In this document: positions 39,119-48,061 of the stretch, one piece after another
Position numbering within the stretch: the first letter of the stretch is position 1
Layout of the letters: each line of letters starts with the position of its first letter
Made by a program: the position numbers and the translations under genes
Source: Allobrachymonas denitrificans DSM 15123
GTDB lineage: Bacteria > Pseudomonadota > Gammaproteobacteria > Burkholderiales > Burkholderiaceae_C
NCBI RefSeq assembly: GCF_900110225.1
Contig: NZ_FOCW01000001.1
Coordinates: forward strand, 1-64,000
DNA: 64,000 bases
Direction: 5' to 3'
Notes under the pieces: generated by a model
What the model was told of the DNA's origin: nothing
The model's input: the letters and a program-made list of their open reading frames with translations, nothing else
Database searches by the model: none

Positions 39119-40600
39119 TCAGCCCTTGATGGTCTGCTCCAGCACGTGCAACTGCTGGTTCAGGTCCGGATCGTTGGCGCGTTCACCGCCGATCTTGCGT
39201 ACCGCATGCAGCACCGTGGTGTGATCGCGCCCGCCGAACATCTCGCCGATCTCGGGCAGGCTCTTCTGCGTCATTTCCTTGGCCAGATACATGGCGATCT
39301 GGCGCGGACGGGCGATGTTGGCCGGGCGCTTCTTGCTGTGCATGTCGGCGACCTTGATCTTGTAAAAATCCGCCACCGTCTTCTGGATGTTTTCCACGCT
39401 GATCTGGCGGTTCTTGATCGACAGCAGGTCGCGCAGCGCCTCGCGCACCAGCTGGATGTCGATCGGGCGGCCGCTGAAGCGCGAATAGGCCAGGATGTTC
39501 TGCAACGCGCCTTCCAGTTCACGCACGTTGGCGCGCACGTTCTTGGCGACGAAAAAGGCCACGTCCTCGGGCAGCTCGCGGCCTTCGGCCTGCGCCTTGT
39601 TCATCAGGATGGCCACGCGCATTTCCAGCTCGGGCGGCTCGATCGCTACCGTCAGGCCGGAGTCGAAGCGCGACACCAGACGTTCGGTGATGTTGGCCAG
39701 CCCCTTGGGATAGGTGTCGCTGGTCATCACGATATGGCTGCGCTTGGACAGCAGCGCCTCGAAGGCGTTGAAGAATTCTTCCTGCGTCTTGTCCTTGCCG
39801 GCGAAGAACTGCACGTCGTCGATCATCAGCAGGTCGAGCGAGTGGTAGCGCGACTTGAATTCGTCGAAAGTCTTGCGCTGGTAGGACTTGACCACGTCCG
39901 ACACGAACTGTTCGGCATGGGTGTAGAGCACGCGGGCGTTGGGCTTGAGCTCGAGCAGCTTGTTGCCCACGGCCTGCAGCAGGTGCGTCTTGCCCAGGCC
40001 GACGCCGCCGTAGATGAACAGCGGGTTGTAGAGCTGACCCGGTGTGCTGGCCACATGCATGGCCGCGGCGCGCGCCATGCGGTTGGCGCTACCCTCCACC
40101 AGATTCTCGAAGGTGCGGGCCGGATCGAGCCGGGTGGCCTGCGGCTGCGGTTGTGCCGCGGCGACCGGATCGACGCTCTGCCAGATGTCGTGCTGGTAGG
40201 CGTTGCCGCCGTGAACGCCCTGGGGCGCAGCATGGAGGTTGCCATGGCGCGGATCGGACACGGAAGCGGGCGCTGCGGCCATCGCGGCGGCGCGCAGTGC
40301 GGTACGTGCCACGGCCGGGCGCGCCTGGCGCGCGGCAATCGTCAGCTCCAGCGTCACCGGCTGGTCGGCCAGCTGGTCGAGGATCTGCTGGATGCGCGGC
40401 AGGTATTGCGCGCGGATCCAGTCCAGCTTGAAGCGGTTCGCCACTTCCACCACCAGAGCCTCGCCCTGGGCGCGCGCCTGCAGCGGGCGGATCCAGGTGT
40501 TGAACTGCTGGGCAGGAACATCCTGGGCCAGCACATCCATGCAGGCCTGCCACAAGGCCGTATCGGGCACGCTGGCGGGTTGAAGGGCTTCGGCAGACAT
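39119..40600 (-). CDS. dnaA: Chromosomal replication initiator protein DnaA
   Basis: The 493-residue initiator has domain I ([26 protein letters not shown]), a variable proline/alanine-rich domain II (about 80-160), the AAA+ domain with Walker [14 protein letters not shown] and sensor [22 protein letters not shown], and domain IV with [15 protein letters not shown], which reads DnaA boxes. The ATG at 40600 (MSAEAL) begins family similarity. Unusually, dnaN does not follow; the siderophore synthetase is convergent instead. rpmH is divergent. Confidence 0.97.
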   Translation of the reverse strand: MSAEALQPASVPDTALWQACMDVLAQDVPAQQFNTWIRPLQARAQGEALVVEVANRFKLDWIRAQYLPRIQQILDQLADQPVTLELTIAARQARPAVARTALRAAAMAAAPASVSDPRHGNLHAAPQGVHGGNAYQHDIWQSVDPVAAAQPQPQATRLDPARTFENLVEGSANRMARAAAMHVASTPGQLYNPLFIYGGVGLGKTHLLQAVGNKLLELKPNARVLYTHAEQFVSDVVKSYQRKTFDEFKSRYHSLDLLMIDDVQFFAGKDKTQEEFFNAFEALLSKRSHIVMTSDTYPKGLANITERLVSRFDSGLTVAIEPPELEMRVAILMNKAQAEGRELPEDVAFFVAKNVRANVRELEGALQNILAYSRFSGRPIDIQLVREALRDLLSIKNRQISVENIQKTVADFYKIKVADMHSKKRPANIARPRQIAMYLAKEMTQKSLPEIGEMFGGRDHTTVLHAVRKIGGERANDPDLNQQLHVLEQTIKG

Positions 40601-40779
40601 CAGAGGCAATGGGGGCGCAGAAAGGCGGAAAACAGGGGGAATCGGGGCGCTGCAGGCCGCCGGGCACGCAGCCGGCAGGCACGCTTGAACAGAATTGGCA
40701 GCGCGACCTTCCATTCTAGGCCAGGCGGCCCGATGGGTGGTATTTTTGCAGCCACATACGCGACTGGGGCAGTAAGTGA
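40601..40779. other. dnaA side of the dnaA-rpmH divergent gap
   Basis: In many bacteria this region carries the origin. Reading both strands from 40601 to 40955, I find no TTATNCACA-type DnaA box and no AT-rich 13-mer array. It is GC-rich, with no recognisable origin. It should hold the dnaA promoter, but no convincing -35/-10 pair was found on the minus strand. Confidence 0.5.
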
Positions 40780-40808
40780 TTGATCAAGCGCGAAATTTTT
40801 GTGATAAT
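40780..40808 (+). promoter_or_regulatory. Sigma-70 promoter of the rpmH operon
   Basis: TTGATC (40780-40785) and GATAAT (40803-40808) are spaced by exactly 17 bases. The predicted leader to the rpmH start is about 140 nt and contains a small inverted repeat (CCCG/CGGG) near 40819-40834. Confidence 0.7.
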
Positions 40809-40955
40809 CACGAGCTTTCCCGAAATTTTACGGGAGAACAGGGGCTGGGCAGGCTGCGCAAGCAGGGCTGCTGCGGGCTCGCCATGCACGATGTACGTGC
40901 CCGGCAGTGCTGCCACGCAGCCCCGACATAACAACACGACTCGAGGATTTTTCCC

Positions 40956-41090
40956 ATGAAACGCACCTACCAGCCTTCCAAAACCCGCCGCGCCCGTACC
41001 CACGGTTTCCTGGTCCGCATGAAGACCAAGGGCGGCCGCGCCGTCATCAACGCACGCCGCGCCAAGGGCCGCAAGCGTCTGGCTGTCTGA
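40956..41090 (+). CDS. rpmH: 50S ribosomal protein bL34
   Basis: The 44-residue protein [19 protein letters not shown]... is the complete, highly conserved and very basic bL34. It begins the rpmH-rnpA-yidD-yidC series and lies divergent from dnaA, as in most bacteria. Confidence 0.98.
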   Translation: MKRTYQPSKTRRARTHGFLVRMKTKGGRAVINARRAKGRKRLAV

Positions 41091-41163
41091 GCGCAGCCGG
41101 CCGGATTGCCGCCTTTCGGGGTTGCGTGATCCATTCGCCCGCCACGCCGCTGCGCCGCCGTTG

Positions 41164-41685
41164 ATGCAACGTCTGCAGAACAGCGCCCAGTTCCAGGCCG
41201 TGATGCAGGGCAGCATCGTGGGGCGTACGCCCCATTTTGTTTTGCATGCCCTGCACTGGCTGCCGACTCCGGATGACCATGCCGGCGCCGGCTTTGCCGC
41301 GTCCGGACAGCGCCCGCTGTTTCGTGCCGGCCGCCACTGCGGCGTGCTGGTGCCCAAGCGCTGGGCGCGCCGCGCGGTCACGCGCAGCACCATCAAGCGC
41401 CAGATGCGCGCCGTGGCCGCTGCGCACGCCGGGCAGATTCCGGAGCAGACCGCCGTGGTGATCCGCCTGCGCAGTGCCTTCGACCGCAAGCGTTTCATCA
41501 GCGCCACATCCGACGCCCTGCGCGTGGCGGTGCGTACCGAGCTGGAACAGCTGTTCTCCCGCGCCTGCTGGCAGGACCTGCGCCCTGTGGCCGGCGTGCC
41601 GCTGCACCCGGCGGGAGCCCGTGCCGCAAGCACGCCAAACCCGCCTGCCGCAACGCCTTCTGGCACAATGCGCGCTGCACCATGA
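41164..41685 (+). CDS. rnpA: Ribonuclease P protein component
   Basis: The 173-residue basic protein assists RNase P RNA in trimming tRNA 5' ends. The start MQRLQNSAQFQAVMQG is typical for this bacterial group. The arginine-rich helix reads KRWARRAVTRSTIKRQMRA, where the usual RNxxKR core has Ser in place of Asn. The C-terminal 30 residues are a low-complexity tail. An in-frame TTG at 41122 is an alternative start. Its TGA overlaps the yidD ATG. Confidence 0.93.
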   Translation: MQRLQNSAQFQAVMQGSIVGRTPHFVLHALHWLPTPDDHAGAGFAASGQRPLFRAGRHCGVLVPKRWARRAVTRSTIKRQMRAVAAAHAGQIPEQTAVVIRLRSAFDRKRFISATSDALRVAVRTELEQLFSRACWQDLRPVAGVPLHPAGARAASTPNPPAATPSGTMRAAP

Positions 41686-41990
41686 AACAGTTCCTCATCT
41701 CCGGCGTCAAGGCCTACCGACTGTTGCTCAGCCCCTGGCTGGGTTCGTCGTGCCGTTTCGAGCCGACCTGTTCCGCCTACGCGCTGCAGGCACTGGAACA
41801 GCATGGTGCGCTGGCGGGCAGCTACCTGATGGTGTCGCGCATCGCGCGCTGCCATCCCTGGTGCCAGGGCGGCTGTGACCCCGTCCCCGCCGAAAAACCG
41901 CGCCTGTTCAGCAGCCTGCTGACCAAGTCCGCGCCAAGGGACGCCGTCCCTTCCGACGACTCCCTGCCTTCAACCAAGCATTCTTCATGA
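41682..41990 (+). CDS. yidD: Membrane protein insertion efficiency factor YidD
   Basis: The 102-residue protein carries the YidD signature LSPWLGSSCRFEPTCSAYALQALEQHG and the cysteine-rich CHPWCQGGCDPVP. It is a small membrane-associated protein helping YidC-dependent insertion. It overlaps rnpA upstream and yidC downstream by 4 bases each, so the three are translated in series. Confidence 0.96.
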   Translation: MKQFLISGVKAYRLLLSPWLGSSCRFEPTCSAYALQALEQHGALAGSYLMVSRIARCHPWCQGGCDPVPAEKPRLFSSLLTKSAPRDAVPSDDSLPSTKHSS

Positions 41991-43633
41991 ACGATATCCG
42001 TCGCTCCATCCTGTGGGTCATCTTTGGCTTTGCGCTGATCCTGCTGTGGGACCAGTGGCAGGTCCATAACGGCCGTCCCGCCACCTTCTTCCCGAGCCAG
42101 GCGCCCGTGGTTGCCGCTTCCGGCGCTGCCAGCGGCGGGGTTCCCGCTGCCACGGCGGCGGCCAACGGCGCTTCTGCCGCTACAGCCAGCCCGGCCGCCG
42201 GCACGGTGCCGGCTGGCCAGCGCACCGAAGTCACCACCGACGTCTACAAGCTGACCTTCGACAGCAATGGCGGCTCGCTGGTGGGTGCGCAACTGCTCAA
42301 GTATCCGGAAGATTCCAAGAACGCCAAGAGCCAGCCTATCGTGCTGATGCAGGACACGCCCAGCCACCAGTATCTGGCACAGACCGGTCTGGCAGGTGGC
42401 AACCTGCCCAGCCATCTGACGCCCATGGCTCTGGTGACACCCGAGCGCACCCTGGCTGACGGTCAGAAGAGCATGCAGGTGCGCTTCGAATCCGAGCCCG
42501 TGGGTGGCGTGAAACTGGTCAAGACCTACACGCTGACGCGCGGCAGCTACGCCATCGGCGTGCAGCATGACGTGGTCAACACCGGCAGCGCCGCCGTGAC
42601 GCCGCAGCTGTACCAGCAGTTCGTGCGCGACGGCAGCAAGCAGGCCGGCAGCATGTTCTACTCCACCTTCACCGGCCCCGCTTTCTACAGTGAAGAAGGC
42701 AAGTACCAGAAGGTCGAATTCAGCGACGTGGACAAGGGCAAGGAACTGAAGTTCCAGCGCAATGCGCCGGACGGCTACGTGGCCATGGCCCAGCACTACT
42801 TCACCAGCGCCTGGCTGCCGCCGGAAGGCATGGCGCGCGAGAACTACGTGCGCAAGGTGGATCATCTGTACGCCGCCGGTCAGGTGTTCAACCTGGGCAG
42901 CATCGCTCCCGGTGCCACCAAGACCTTCACCAGCACGCTGTTCGTCGGCCCGCAGGACGAGAAGCTGATGAACGCCACCGCGCCCAACCTGGACCTGGTC
43001 AAGGACTACGGCTGGCTCACCATCCTGGCGCGTCCGCTGTACTGGCTACTGACCTTCCTGCACGGCTTCCTGCACAACTGGGGCTGGGCCATCGTCGGTC
43101 TGGTGGTGCTGCTCAAGGCTGCCTTCTACTGGCTGAACCACAAGGCCTACGCCAGCATGGCCAAGATGAAGGCCGTCAACCCCAAGGTGCAGGCCCTGCG
43201 CGAGCGCTACAAGGAAGAGCCGCAGAAGATGCAGCAGGAGATGATGCGCATCTACCGCGAGGAAAAGGTCAACCCGCTGGGCGGCTGCCTGCCGATTCTG
43301 GTGCAGATTCCGGTGTTCATTGCGCTGTACTGGGTGCTGCTGTCTAGCGTCGAGATGCGCGGCGCGCCGTGGATCCTGTGGGTGAAGGATCTGTCCACGC
43401 CCGACCCCTACTTCATCCTGCCGATCCTGATGACGGCATCCAGCCTGTTGCAGGTGTGGCTCAACCCCACGCCGCCGGACCCGATGCAGGCCAAGATGAT
43501 GTGGATCATGCCGCTGATGTTCAGCGTGATGTTCTTCTTCTTCCCGGCCGGCCTGGTGCTGTACTGGCTGACGAACAACATCCTGTCGATTGCACAGCAG
43601 TGGTTCATCAACAAGCGCCTCGGTGTGAACTGA
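41987..43633 (+). CDS. yidC: Membrane protein insertase YidC
   Basis: The 548-residue insertase has an N-terminal membrane helix, a large periplasmic beta-sandwich domain after a short Ala-rich linker, and a five-helix core. Core signatures are WGWAIVGLVVLLKAAFYWLNHKAYASMAKMKAVNPKV, the cytoplasmic hairpin KMQQEMMRIYREEKVNPLGGCLPILVQIPVFIALYWVL, and LVLYWLTNNILSIAQQW. mnmE, often next, lies 6.4 kb away behind a block on the opposite strand. Confidence 0.98.
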   Translation: MNDIRRSILWVIFGFALILLWDQWQVHNGRPATFFPSQAPVVAASGAASGGVPAATAAANGASAATASPAAGTVPAGQRTEVTTDVYKLTFDSNGGSLVGAQLLKYPEDSKNAKSQPIVLMQDTPSHQYLAQTGLAGGNLPSHLTPMALVTPERTLADGQKSMQVRFESEPVGGVKLVKTYTLTRGSYAIGVQHDVVNTGSAAVTPQLYQQFVRDGSKQAGSMFYSTFTGPAFYSEEGKYQKVEFSDVDKGKELKFQRNAPDGYVAMAQHYFTSAWLPPEGMARENYVRKVDHLYAAGQVFNLGSIAPGATKTFTSTLFVGPQDEKLMNATAPNLDLVKDYGWLTILARPLYWLLTFLHGFLHNWGWAIVGLVVLLKAAFYWLNHKAYASMAKMKAVNPKVQALRERYKEEPQKMQQEMMRIYREEKVNPLGGCLPILVQIPVFIALYWVLLSSVEMRGAPWILWVKDLSTPDPYFILPILMTASSLLQVWLNPTPPDPMQAKMMWIMPLMFSVMFFFFPAGLVLYWLTNNILSIAQQWFINKRLGVN

Positions 43634-43657
43634 TCGGGCTTGTGGCTTGAATGCGGA

Positions 43658-43682
43658 AAGGGCGCCTTGGGGCGCCCTTTTT
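43658..43682 (+). terminator. Intrinsic terminator after yidC
   Basis: AAGGGCGCC (43658-43666), loop TTGG, GGCGCCCTT (43671-43679), then further T to 43682. It closes the rpmH-yidC transcript and lies just before the convergent DUF938 gene. Confidence 0.9.
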
Positions 43683-43703
43683 GCTGTGGGGTGGCAGCGG
43701 GTT

Positions 43704-44405
43704 TCAGCGTGTCTGCAGGGCTGGTGTTTTGCGGCCGAATGCCAACAGCAGGTTGTTGGCCGGCATGGTCACGCGTTGAACCAGTTGCAGGCCGGCGGCT
43801 TCGGCCTCGGCGCAGACATCGTTGAGATGACGGATGCCCCAGGCCGGGTCGCGCTGGCGCAGGTCGGCGTCGAAGGCGAGGTTGCTGGGGGCGGGGGGAA
43901 CCGCATCTTCCAGATAGGGGCCGTAGGTGACCAGCAGGCCCTCTTCGGTGAGATGGCGTGAAGCGCCCTGCATCAGGCCGGCACAGCATTCCCACGGCGC
44001 GATGTGCAGCATGTTGGCGCAGTAGATCAGGTCGAAGCGGGGGTGTTTTCCATTGGCGCCGTTCGCTTCGGCGCTGAGGGTGTTGGCGCTGGAAGGGACG
44101 GCGGTGTTGCTGCTCGGCAGTGGCCACTGCGGTGCACGAACATCCAGCAGGATGGGCGGCTGCACGTTGGAGAGTCCGGCTTGCTGGCAGCGTTGCAAGA
44201 TGGCCTTGAACAGGGCGTCGTCCAGATCGCTGGGCTGCCAGTGCCAGGCGGGTAGCGCCGCTGCAAAGCAGGCCACATGCTGGCCGGTTCCGCTGGCGAT
44301 TTCCAGCGCGTTGCCGGCATGGCCGATCCAGCTTTGCAGCACTTCGAGAATCGGGAGCTTGTTGCGTTCGCTGGCGGCACTGGTGGGGAGTTGGAGGTGC
44401 ATCAT
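43704..44405 (-). CDS. DUF938 family SAM-dependent methyltransferase-like protein
   Basis: The 233-residue protein has a Rossmann methyltransferase core typical of DUF938: RNKLPILEVLQSW, LEIASGTGQHVACFAAALP (SAM site), WQPSDLD, and DLIYCANMLHIAPWECCAGLM. Its substrate is unknown. An insertion rich in Ser/Ala/Asn (about residues 100-120) interrupts the usual core. The start is ATG at 44405 or 44402. A 151-base gap separates it from the SDR gene, so membership of the upstream operon is uncertain. Confidence 0.88.
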   Translation of the reverse strand: MMHLQLPTSAASERNKLPILEVLQSWIGHAGNALEIASGTGQHVACFAAALPAWHWQPSDLDDALFKAILQRCQQAGLSNVQPPILLDVRAPQWPLPSSNTAVPSSANTLSAEANGANGKHPRFDLIYCANMLHIAPWECCAGLMQGASRHLTEEGLLVTYGPYLEDAVPPAPSNLAFDADLRQRDPAWGIRHLNDVCAEAEAAGLQLVQRVTMPANNLLLAFGRKTPALQTR

Positions 44406-44556
44406 GCCGCCATTGTGTCCGAGTTGCCTAGGCGGCGTGCTGGCCGGAATTACATCAGCACCCTGATCGCGCTGCCTCGGGAGTGGAGGGCGATAGTTGC
44501 AGGTGCTCAGAGTTGGGGTGTCGGTCGTTTTGGTGGAGTGACCCGCGAGCAAAGCA

Positions 44557-45342
44557 TCACACCGCAATGCGCCGAGCCACCAACCGGTTCAGCCAGTCCG
44601 GGGTGACTGCCGTCAGCTTGTACAGGATCGAGGCCTGTGCGCCCACCGGCCAGTGCACCTTGCCCCAGCCGGGGTGCTGCGAGGCCTTCCAGATCACGGC
44701 GGCCACGTCTTCGGGCGTGAGATGCACACCGAGGCGGCGGATGCTCTGGGCGTTCATGCCGTCCACCAGGGCGGTGCGCACGAACAGCGGCATGATGTCG
44801 CGCACGCGGATGTCGTGGTCCTGCCATTCGATGTTGAGGGCTTCGGTCAGCCCGCGTACGTAGAACTTGGTGGCCGAGTAGTTGGCCAGCGAGGCCTGTC
44901 CGTAGAAGGCGGCGCTGGAGGCGAGGTTGATGGCCTGGGCTCCGGGGGTGGCTGCCAGGTAGGCAAAACCGGCATGGCAGCCATAGAGTACGCCCTTGAC
45001 ATTGATGTCGATCTGGGCGTTGTGGCGGTTCAGGGTGTTGTCCTGCAGCGGGCCGGAGATCAGGATGCCGGCGTTGTTCACCAGCAGGTCGAGCCGGCCG
45101 GTGCGGGTGTGGAAGGCGGCCAGTGCCGCATGCCAGTCGTCGGGGCTGCGCACGTCCAGCGGGACGGCCATGGCGTTCTCCGGGCCGAGTTCGGTCACCA
45201 GTTCGGCCATGCCGGCCTCGTCGATGTCGCCCATGCCGATGTACCAGCCGCGCGCGGCAAACAGGCGCGCGGTGGCCCGCCCGATGCCGACGGCGGCGCC
45301 GGAAATGAACATGCAGGGACGGGATTCGCGGGGCGATGACAT
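44557..45342 (-). CDS. Short-chain dehydrogenase/reductase
   Basis: The 261-residue SDR has the cofactor motif SGAAVGIGRA near residue 13, NNAG in LLVNNAGILISGP, a catalytic Ser in NLASSAAFYG, and YSATK. It resembles the SDRs found beside Baeyer-Villiger monooxygenases in mymA-type operons, which could oxidise alcohols to the ketone or handle products. The ATG at 45342 has GGAG 6 bases upstream. It lies 46 bases after the fusion gene on the same strand. Confidence 0.92.
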   Translation of the reverse strand: MSSPRESRPCMFISGAAVGIGRATARLFAARGWYIGMGDIDEAGMAELVTELGPENAMAVPLDVRSPDDWHAALAAFHTRTGRLDLLVNNAGILISGPLQDNTLNRHNAQIDINVKGVLYGCHAGFAYLAATPGAQAINLASSAAFYGQASLANYSATKFYVRGLTEALNIEWQDHDIRVRDIMPLFVRTALVDGMNAQSIRRLGVHLTPEDVAAVIWKASQHPGWGKVHWPVGAQASILYKLTAVTPDWLNRLVARRIAV

Positions 45343-45388
45343 GGCTATCTCCGGATGAGGTGCCGGGGAGGCGGAGCCCGATTGGGCT

Positions 45389-48061
45389 TCATGGTGGCGG
45401 AGCGGCACGGGATGCTGGGGGTGGCTGGTCGGCACTGGCATGGGGCGCTCCGGGTATGGGGTTGAGAGGATCGGTCGCGGTTGCAGGCGTGCTTCCGGCA
45501 GTGGTGGTGCCTGAAGCTTCTGGCTGGGACGGATGGTGCGATGCTTCCGATGGCGATGGCGATGGCGATGGCGATGGCGATGGCGATGGCGATGGCGATG
45601 GCACTTGTACCTGCGCCTCCACGACAGCTCTGGCAAAGGCGCCCAGGCGTCTCACGGCCTGCCGTGCCGACGCCAGCTGGAAGGCCTGCAACTGGAACAC
45701 GTGCCAACGATTGGCGTACTGTTCATACTGGCACGGTACGCCATCGCGCTGTGCCTGCTGCGCCAGCCGCTGGGCATCGGAGAGCAGCAATTCGTCTTCG
45801 CCGACTTGCAGACAGATCGGCGGAAAACCCTGCAGTCCGGCTTCCAGCGGGCGGTGATCCAGCGCATCGGCCGGGCAGGCATACCAGCGCACGGCCTGCT
45901 CCAGCCAGCCGGGGCGCAGCATCGGGTCACGCGCGACGTGGGTCTGCATGCTGGCGCCAGACAGCGCAGGATCGACCACCGGCGACAGCAGCATCAGGCC
46001 GGCAGGCAGGGCATCGCCCCGGGCGCGCAGGCGCAACAGCAGGGCGAGGGCCAGCATGCCGCCGGCAGAGTCACCGGCCACCACGATTTGCTGTGCAGGC
46101 AGTCCCTGGGCACGCAGGGCATCCCAGGCAGCGAGCGCATCCTCCAGCGCGGCGGGATAGGGGTGCTCCGGAGCCAGGCGGTAATCCAGCATCCAGGTCG
46201 CCAGGCCGGAATGGGCGGCGAGGCGGCTGCCGATGCTGCGGTGCGAGTCGGGGCCGCCCAGGCAGAAGGCGCCGCCGTGCAGATAGAGCAGCGCTCCCGG
46301 AACGGCATTGCGGCGCGGTGTCAGGCATTCGGCTGGCACGTTGCCCAAGGTTGTCCGGGTGCGCGTGTTGCCGCGCACGCCGGGCGTGAGCGGGCCCATC
46401 AGGGCGACGACGCGCCGCTGAAAACCGATGTCGTGCGGCGGGCCGATCAGCTGGCGGAAAGCCAGGCGCAGAAACCCGCGCAGAAAGCGCGCATGCAGGG
46501 TCTCAAACGGGATGCCGGGCTGCAGCACCCGCTCCGCGTGGGGAAGGCCGGCGAGCGGCTCGGTGAAGCGGTAGGCCTGCAGGCCGGACCAGCGCGTGCG
46601 CCAGCGATAGCTCAGGGTGAAGCCGGGCCAGTTGCTGCTGTTGCGGCCCTTGGCATCCAGATACCAGCTCTGGCAGCCCTGCCAGACGGTGTGCTGCAGG
46701 GCCTGCTGCACCTGCCGGTCCTGCTGGCGATAGGGGTGCGGATCGACTTCCACGCTGCTGGCGCCGCTGCGCCGCAAGGCTGCCAGACAGCGCATCACAT
46801 GCGCGATCTGGCTTTCCAGCATGTAGACGATGGAGTTGTGACCCAGATTGGTGTTGGGGCCATACAGCATGAAGAAGTTGGGAAAACCCGGCACGGTCAT
46901 GCCGAGATAGGCGCTGGCCCCTTCGCGCCAGACGGCGTCGAGGTCGATGCCATCGCGTCCGGTAATGCGCATCGGCGCCAGAAACTCGGTGGCGGCAAAG
47001 CCGGTGCCGTACACCAGCACATCGGCGGGGTGCAGCGTGCCGTCTTCGGTTTCCACACCGTCCGGATGGATGCGGCGGATCGGTGTGGTGACCAGCGCGA
47101 CGTTGGGCCGCGCCATGGTGGCCAGGTAGTCACTGGAGAGCAGGATGCGCTTGCAGCCGATCGGATAGTCCGGCGTGAGCCGGGCACGCAGGGCGGGATC
47201 GGCCACCTGTTTGCGCAGCATGTGCCGGAACGGGCGTCCCACCGCAGGCTGCATCAGGCCCTTGAAGCGGGTAAAGGCGAGCGCGCGGGCCTCGTACTGC
47301 AGGTAGATTTTCAGGCGGTGCAGCCGCATGCGCCAGGGCTGACTGGCAAAGCGTGTCTGCTCGTCGGCGCTGTAGGCGCGATCGGGGCGCGGCAGGATGT
47401 AGGCGGGGGAACGCTGGAATACGCTCAGGTGCGCCACTTGCGGAGCGATTGCCGGCACGAACTGGATGGCAGAAGCGCCGGTGCCGATCACGGCCACGCG
47501 CTTGCCCTGCAGATCGCAGCCGTGATCCCAGCGTGCGGAATGGAAGGCGGGGCCGCGGAAACTCTCCAGGCCGTCGATGCGTGGCAGGGCGGGGCGGCTG
47601 AGCTGGCCGGTGGCGGTGATCAGGATGCGGGTGGTCAGCGCCTCTCCGCTGACCAGGGTGACCTGCCACAGCTGGGCGGCATCGTCGAAGCGGGCTTCGC
47701 GCACTTCGGCGCCAAACCGGATGTGCGGCAACAACTGGTACTTGCGGGCGCAGTGCTGCAGGTAGGCGAGGATTTCGTCCTGCCGGGCAAAGCTGCGCGA
47801 CCAGTTCGGGTTGGGCTCGAACGAGAAGGAGTACAGGTGCGAGGGCACGTCGCAGGCGGCACCGGGGTAGCTGTTGTCGCGCCAGACGCCGCCCACGTCG
47901 TTTGCCTTTTCCAGCAGCAGGAAGTCGGTGATGCCCTGTTTGCGCAGTGCGATCGCCATGCCCAGGCCGCCGAAGCCGCTGCCGATGATGAGGGCGGAGA
48001 GCGGGGGCGCTTTCTTCCCCGCCATGGGCGGCAGCGGGGTGAGCTCAGGCGGTGTCGGCAT
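45389..48061 (-). CDS. Fusion: Baeyer-Villiger-type flavin monooxygenase + HSL-family esterase
   Basis: The 890-residue protein joins two enzymes. Residues about 20-520 form a flavin monooxygenase with GSGFGG (27-32), the Baeyer-Villiger-type fingerprint FRGPAFHSARW (168-178), and a second GTGASA (193-198). Residues about 560-815 form an alpha/beta hydrolase of the hormone-sensitive-lipase family: oxyanion motif HGGA (595-598), nucleophile GDSAG (Ser665), likely Asp756 and His787. A ketone could thus be turned to an ester and split on one polypeptide. A Pro-Ser tail (821-838) comes from a hexanucleotide repeat, followed by about 50 low-complexity residues. It overlaps the GMC gene by 17 bases. 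The substrate is unknown. Confidence 0.9.
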   Translation of the reverse strand: MPTPPELTPLPPMAGKKAPPLSALIIGSGFGGLGMAIALRKQGITDFLLLEKANDVGGVWRDNSYPGAACDVPSHLYSFSFEPNPNWSRSFARQDEILAYLQHCARKYQLLPHIRFGAEVREARFDDAAQLWQVTLVSGEALTTRILITATGQLSRPALPRIDGLESFRGPAFHSARWDHGCDLQGKRVAVIGTGASAIQFVPAIAPQVAHLSVFQRSPAYILPRPDRAYSADEQTRFASQPWRMRLHRLKIYLQYEARALAFTRFKGLMQPAVGRPFRHMLRKQVADPALRARLTPDYPIGCKRILLSSDYLATMARPNVALVTTPIRRIHPDGVETEDGTLHPADVLVYGTGFAATEFLAPMRITGRDGIDLDAVWREGASAYLGMTVPGFPNFFMLYGPNTNLGHNSIVYMLESQIAHVMRCLAALRRSGASSVEVDPHPYRQQDRQVQQALQHTVWQGCQSWYLDAKGRNSSNWPGFTLSYRWRTRWSGLQAYRFTEPLAGLPHAERVLQPGIPFETLHARFLRGFLRLAFRQLIGPPHDIGFQRRVVALMGPLTPGVRGNTRTRTTLGNVPAECLTPRRNAVPGALLYLHGGAFCLGGPDSHRSIGSRLAAHSGLATWMLDYRLAPEHPYPAALEDALAAWDALRAQGLPAQQIVVAGDSAGGMLALALLLRLRARGDALPAGLMLLSPVVDPALSGASMQTHVARDPMLRPGWLEQAVRWYACPADALDHRPLEAGLQGFPPICLQVGEDELLLSDAQRLAQQAQRDGVPCQYEQYANRWHVFQLQAFQLASARQAVRRLGAFARAVVEAQVQVPSPSPSPSPSPSPSPSPSEASHHPSQPEASGTTTAGSTPATATDPLNPIPGAPHASADQPPPASRAAPPP
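45549..45602. repeat. Hexanucleotide tandem repeat (GATGGC)9 in the fusion gene
   Basis: Nine perfect copies of GATGGC run from 45549 to 45602 and encode nine Pro-Ser pairs on the minus strand. Since the unit is two codons, copy changes would lengthen or shorten the tail without breaking the frame. Confidence 0.97.

Noticed and set aside
40601-40955. oriC next to dnaA
   Set aside because: The position is classical, but no DnaA-box-type sequence was found on either strand. The nearest is a poor match near 40801.
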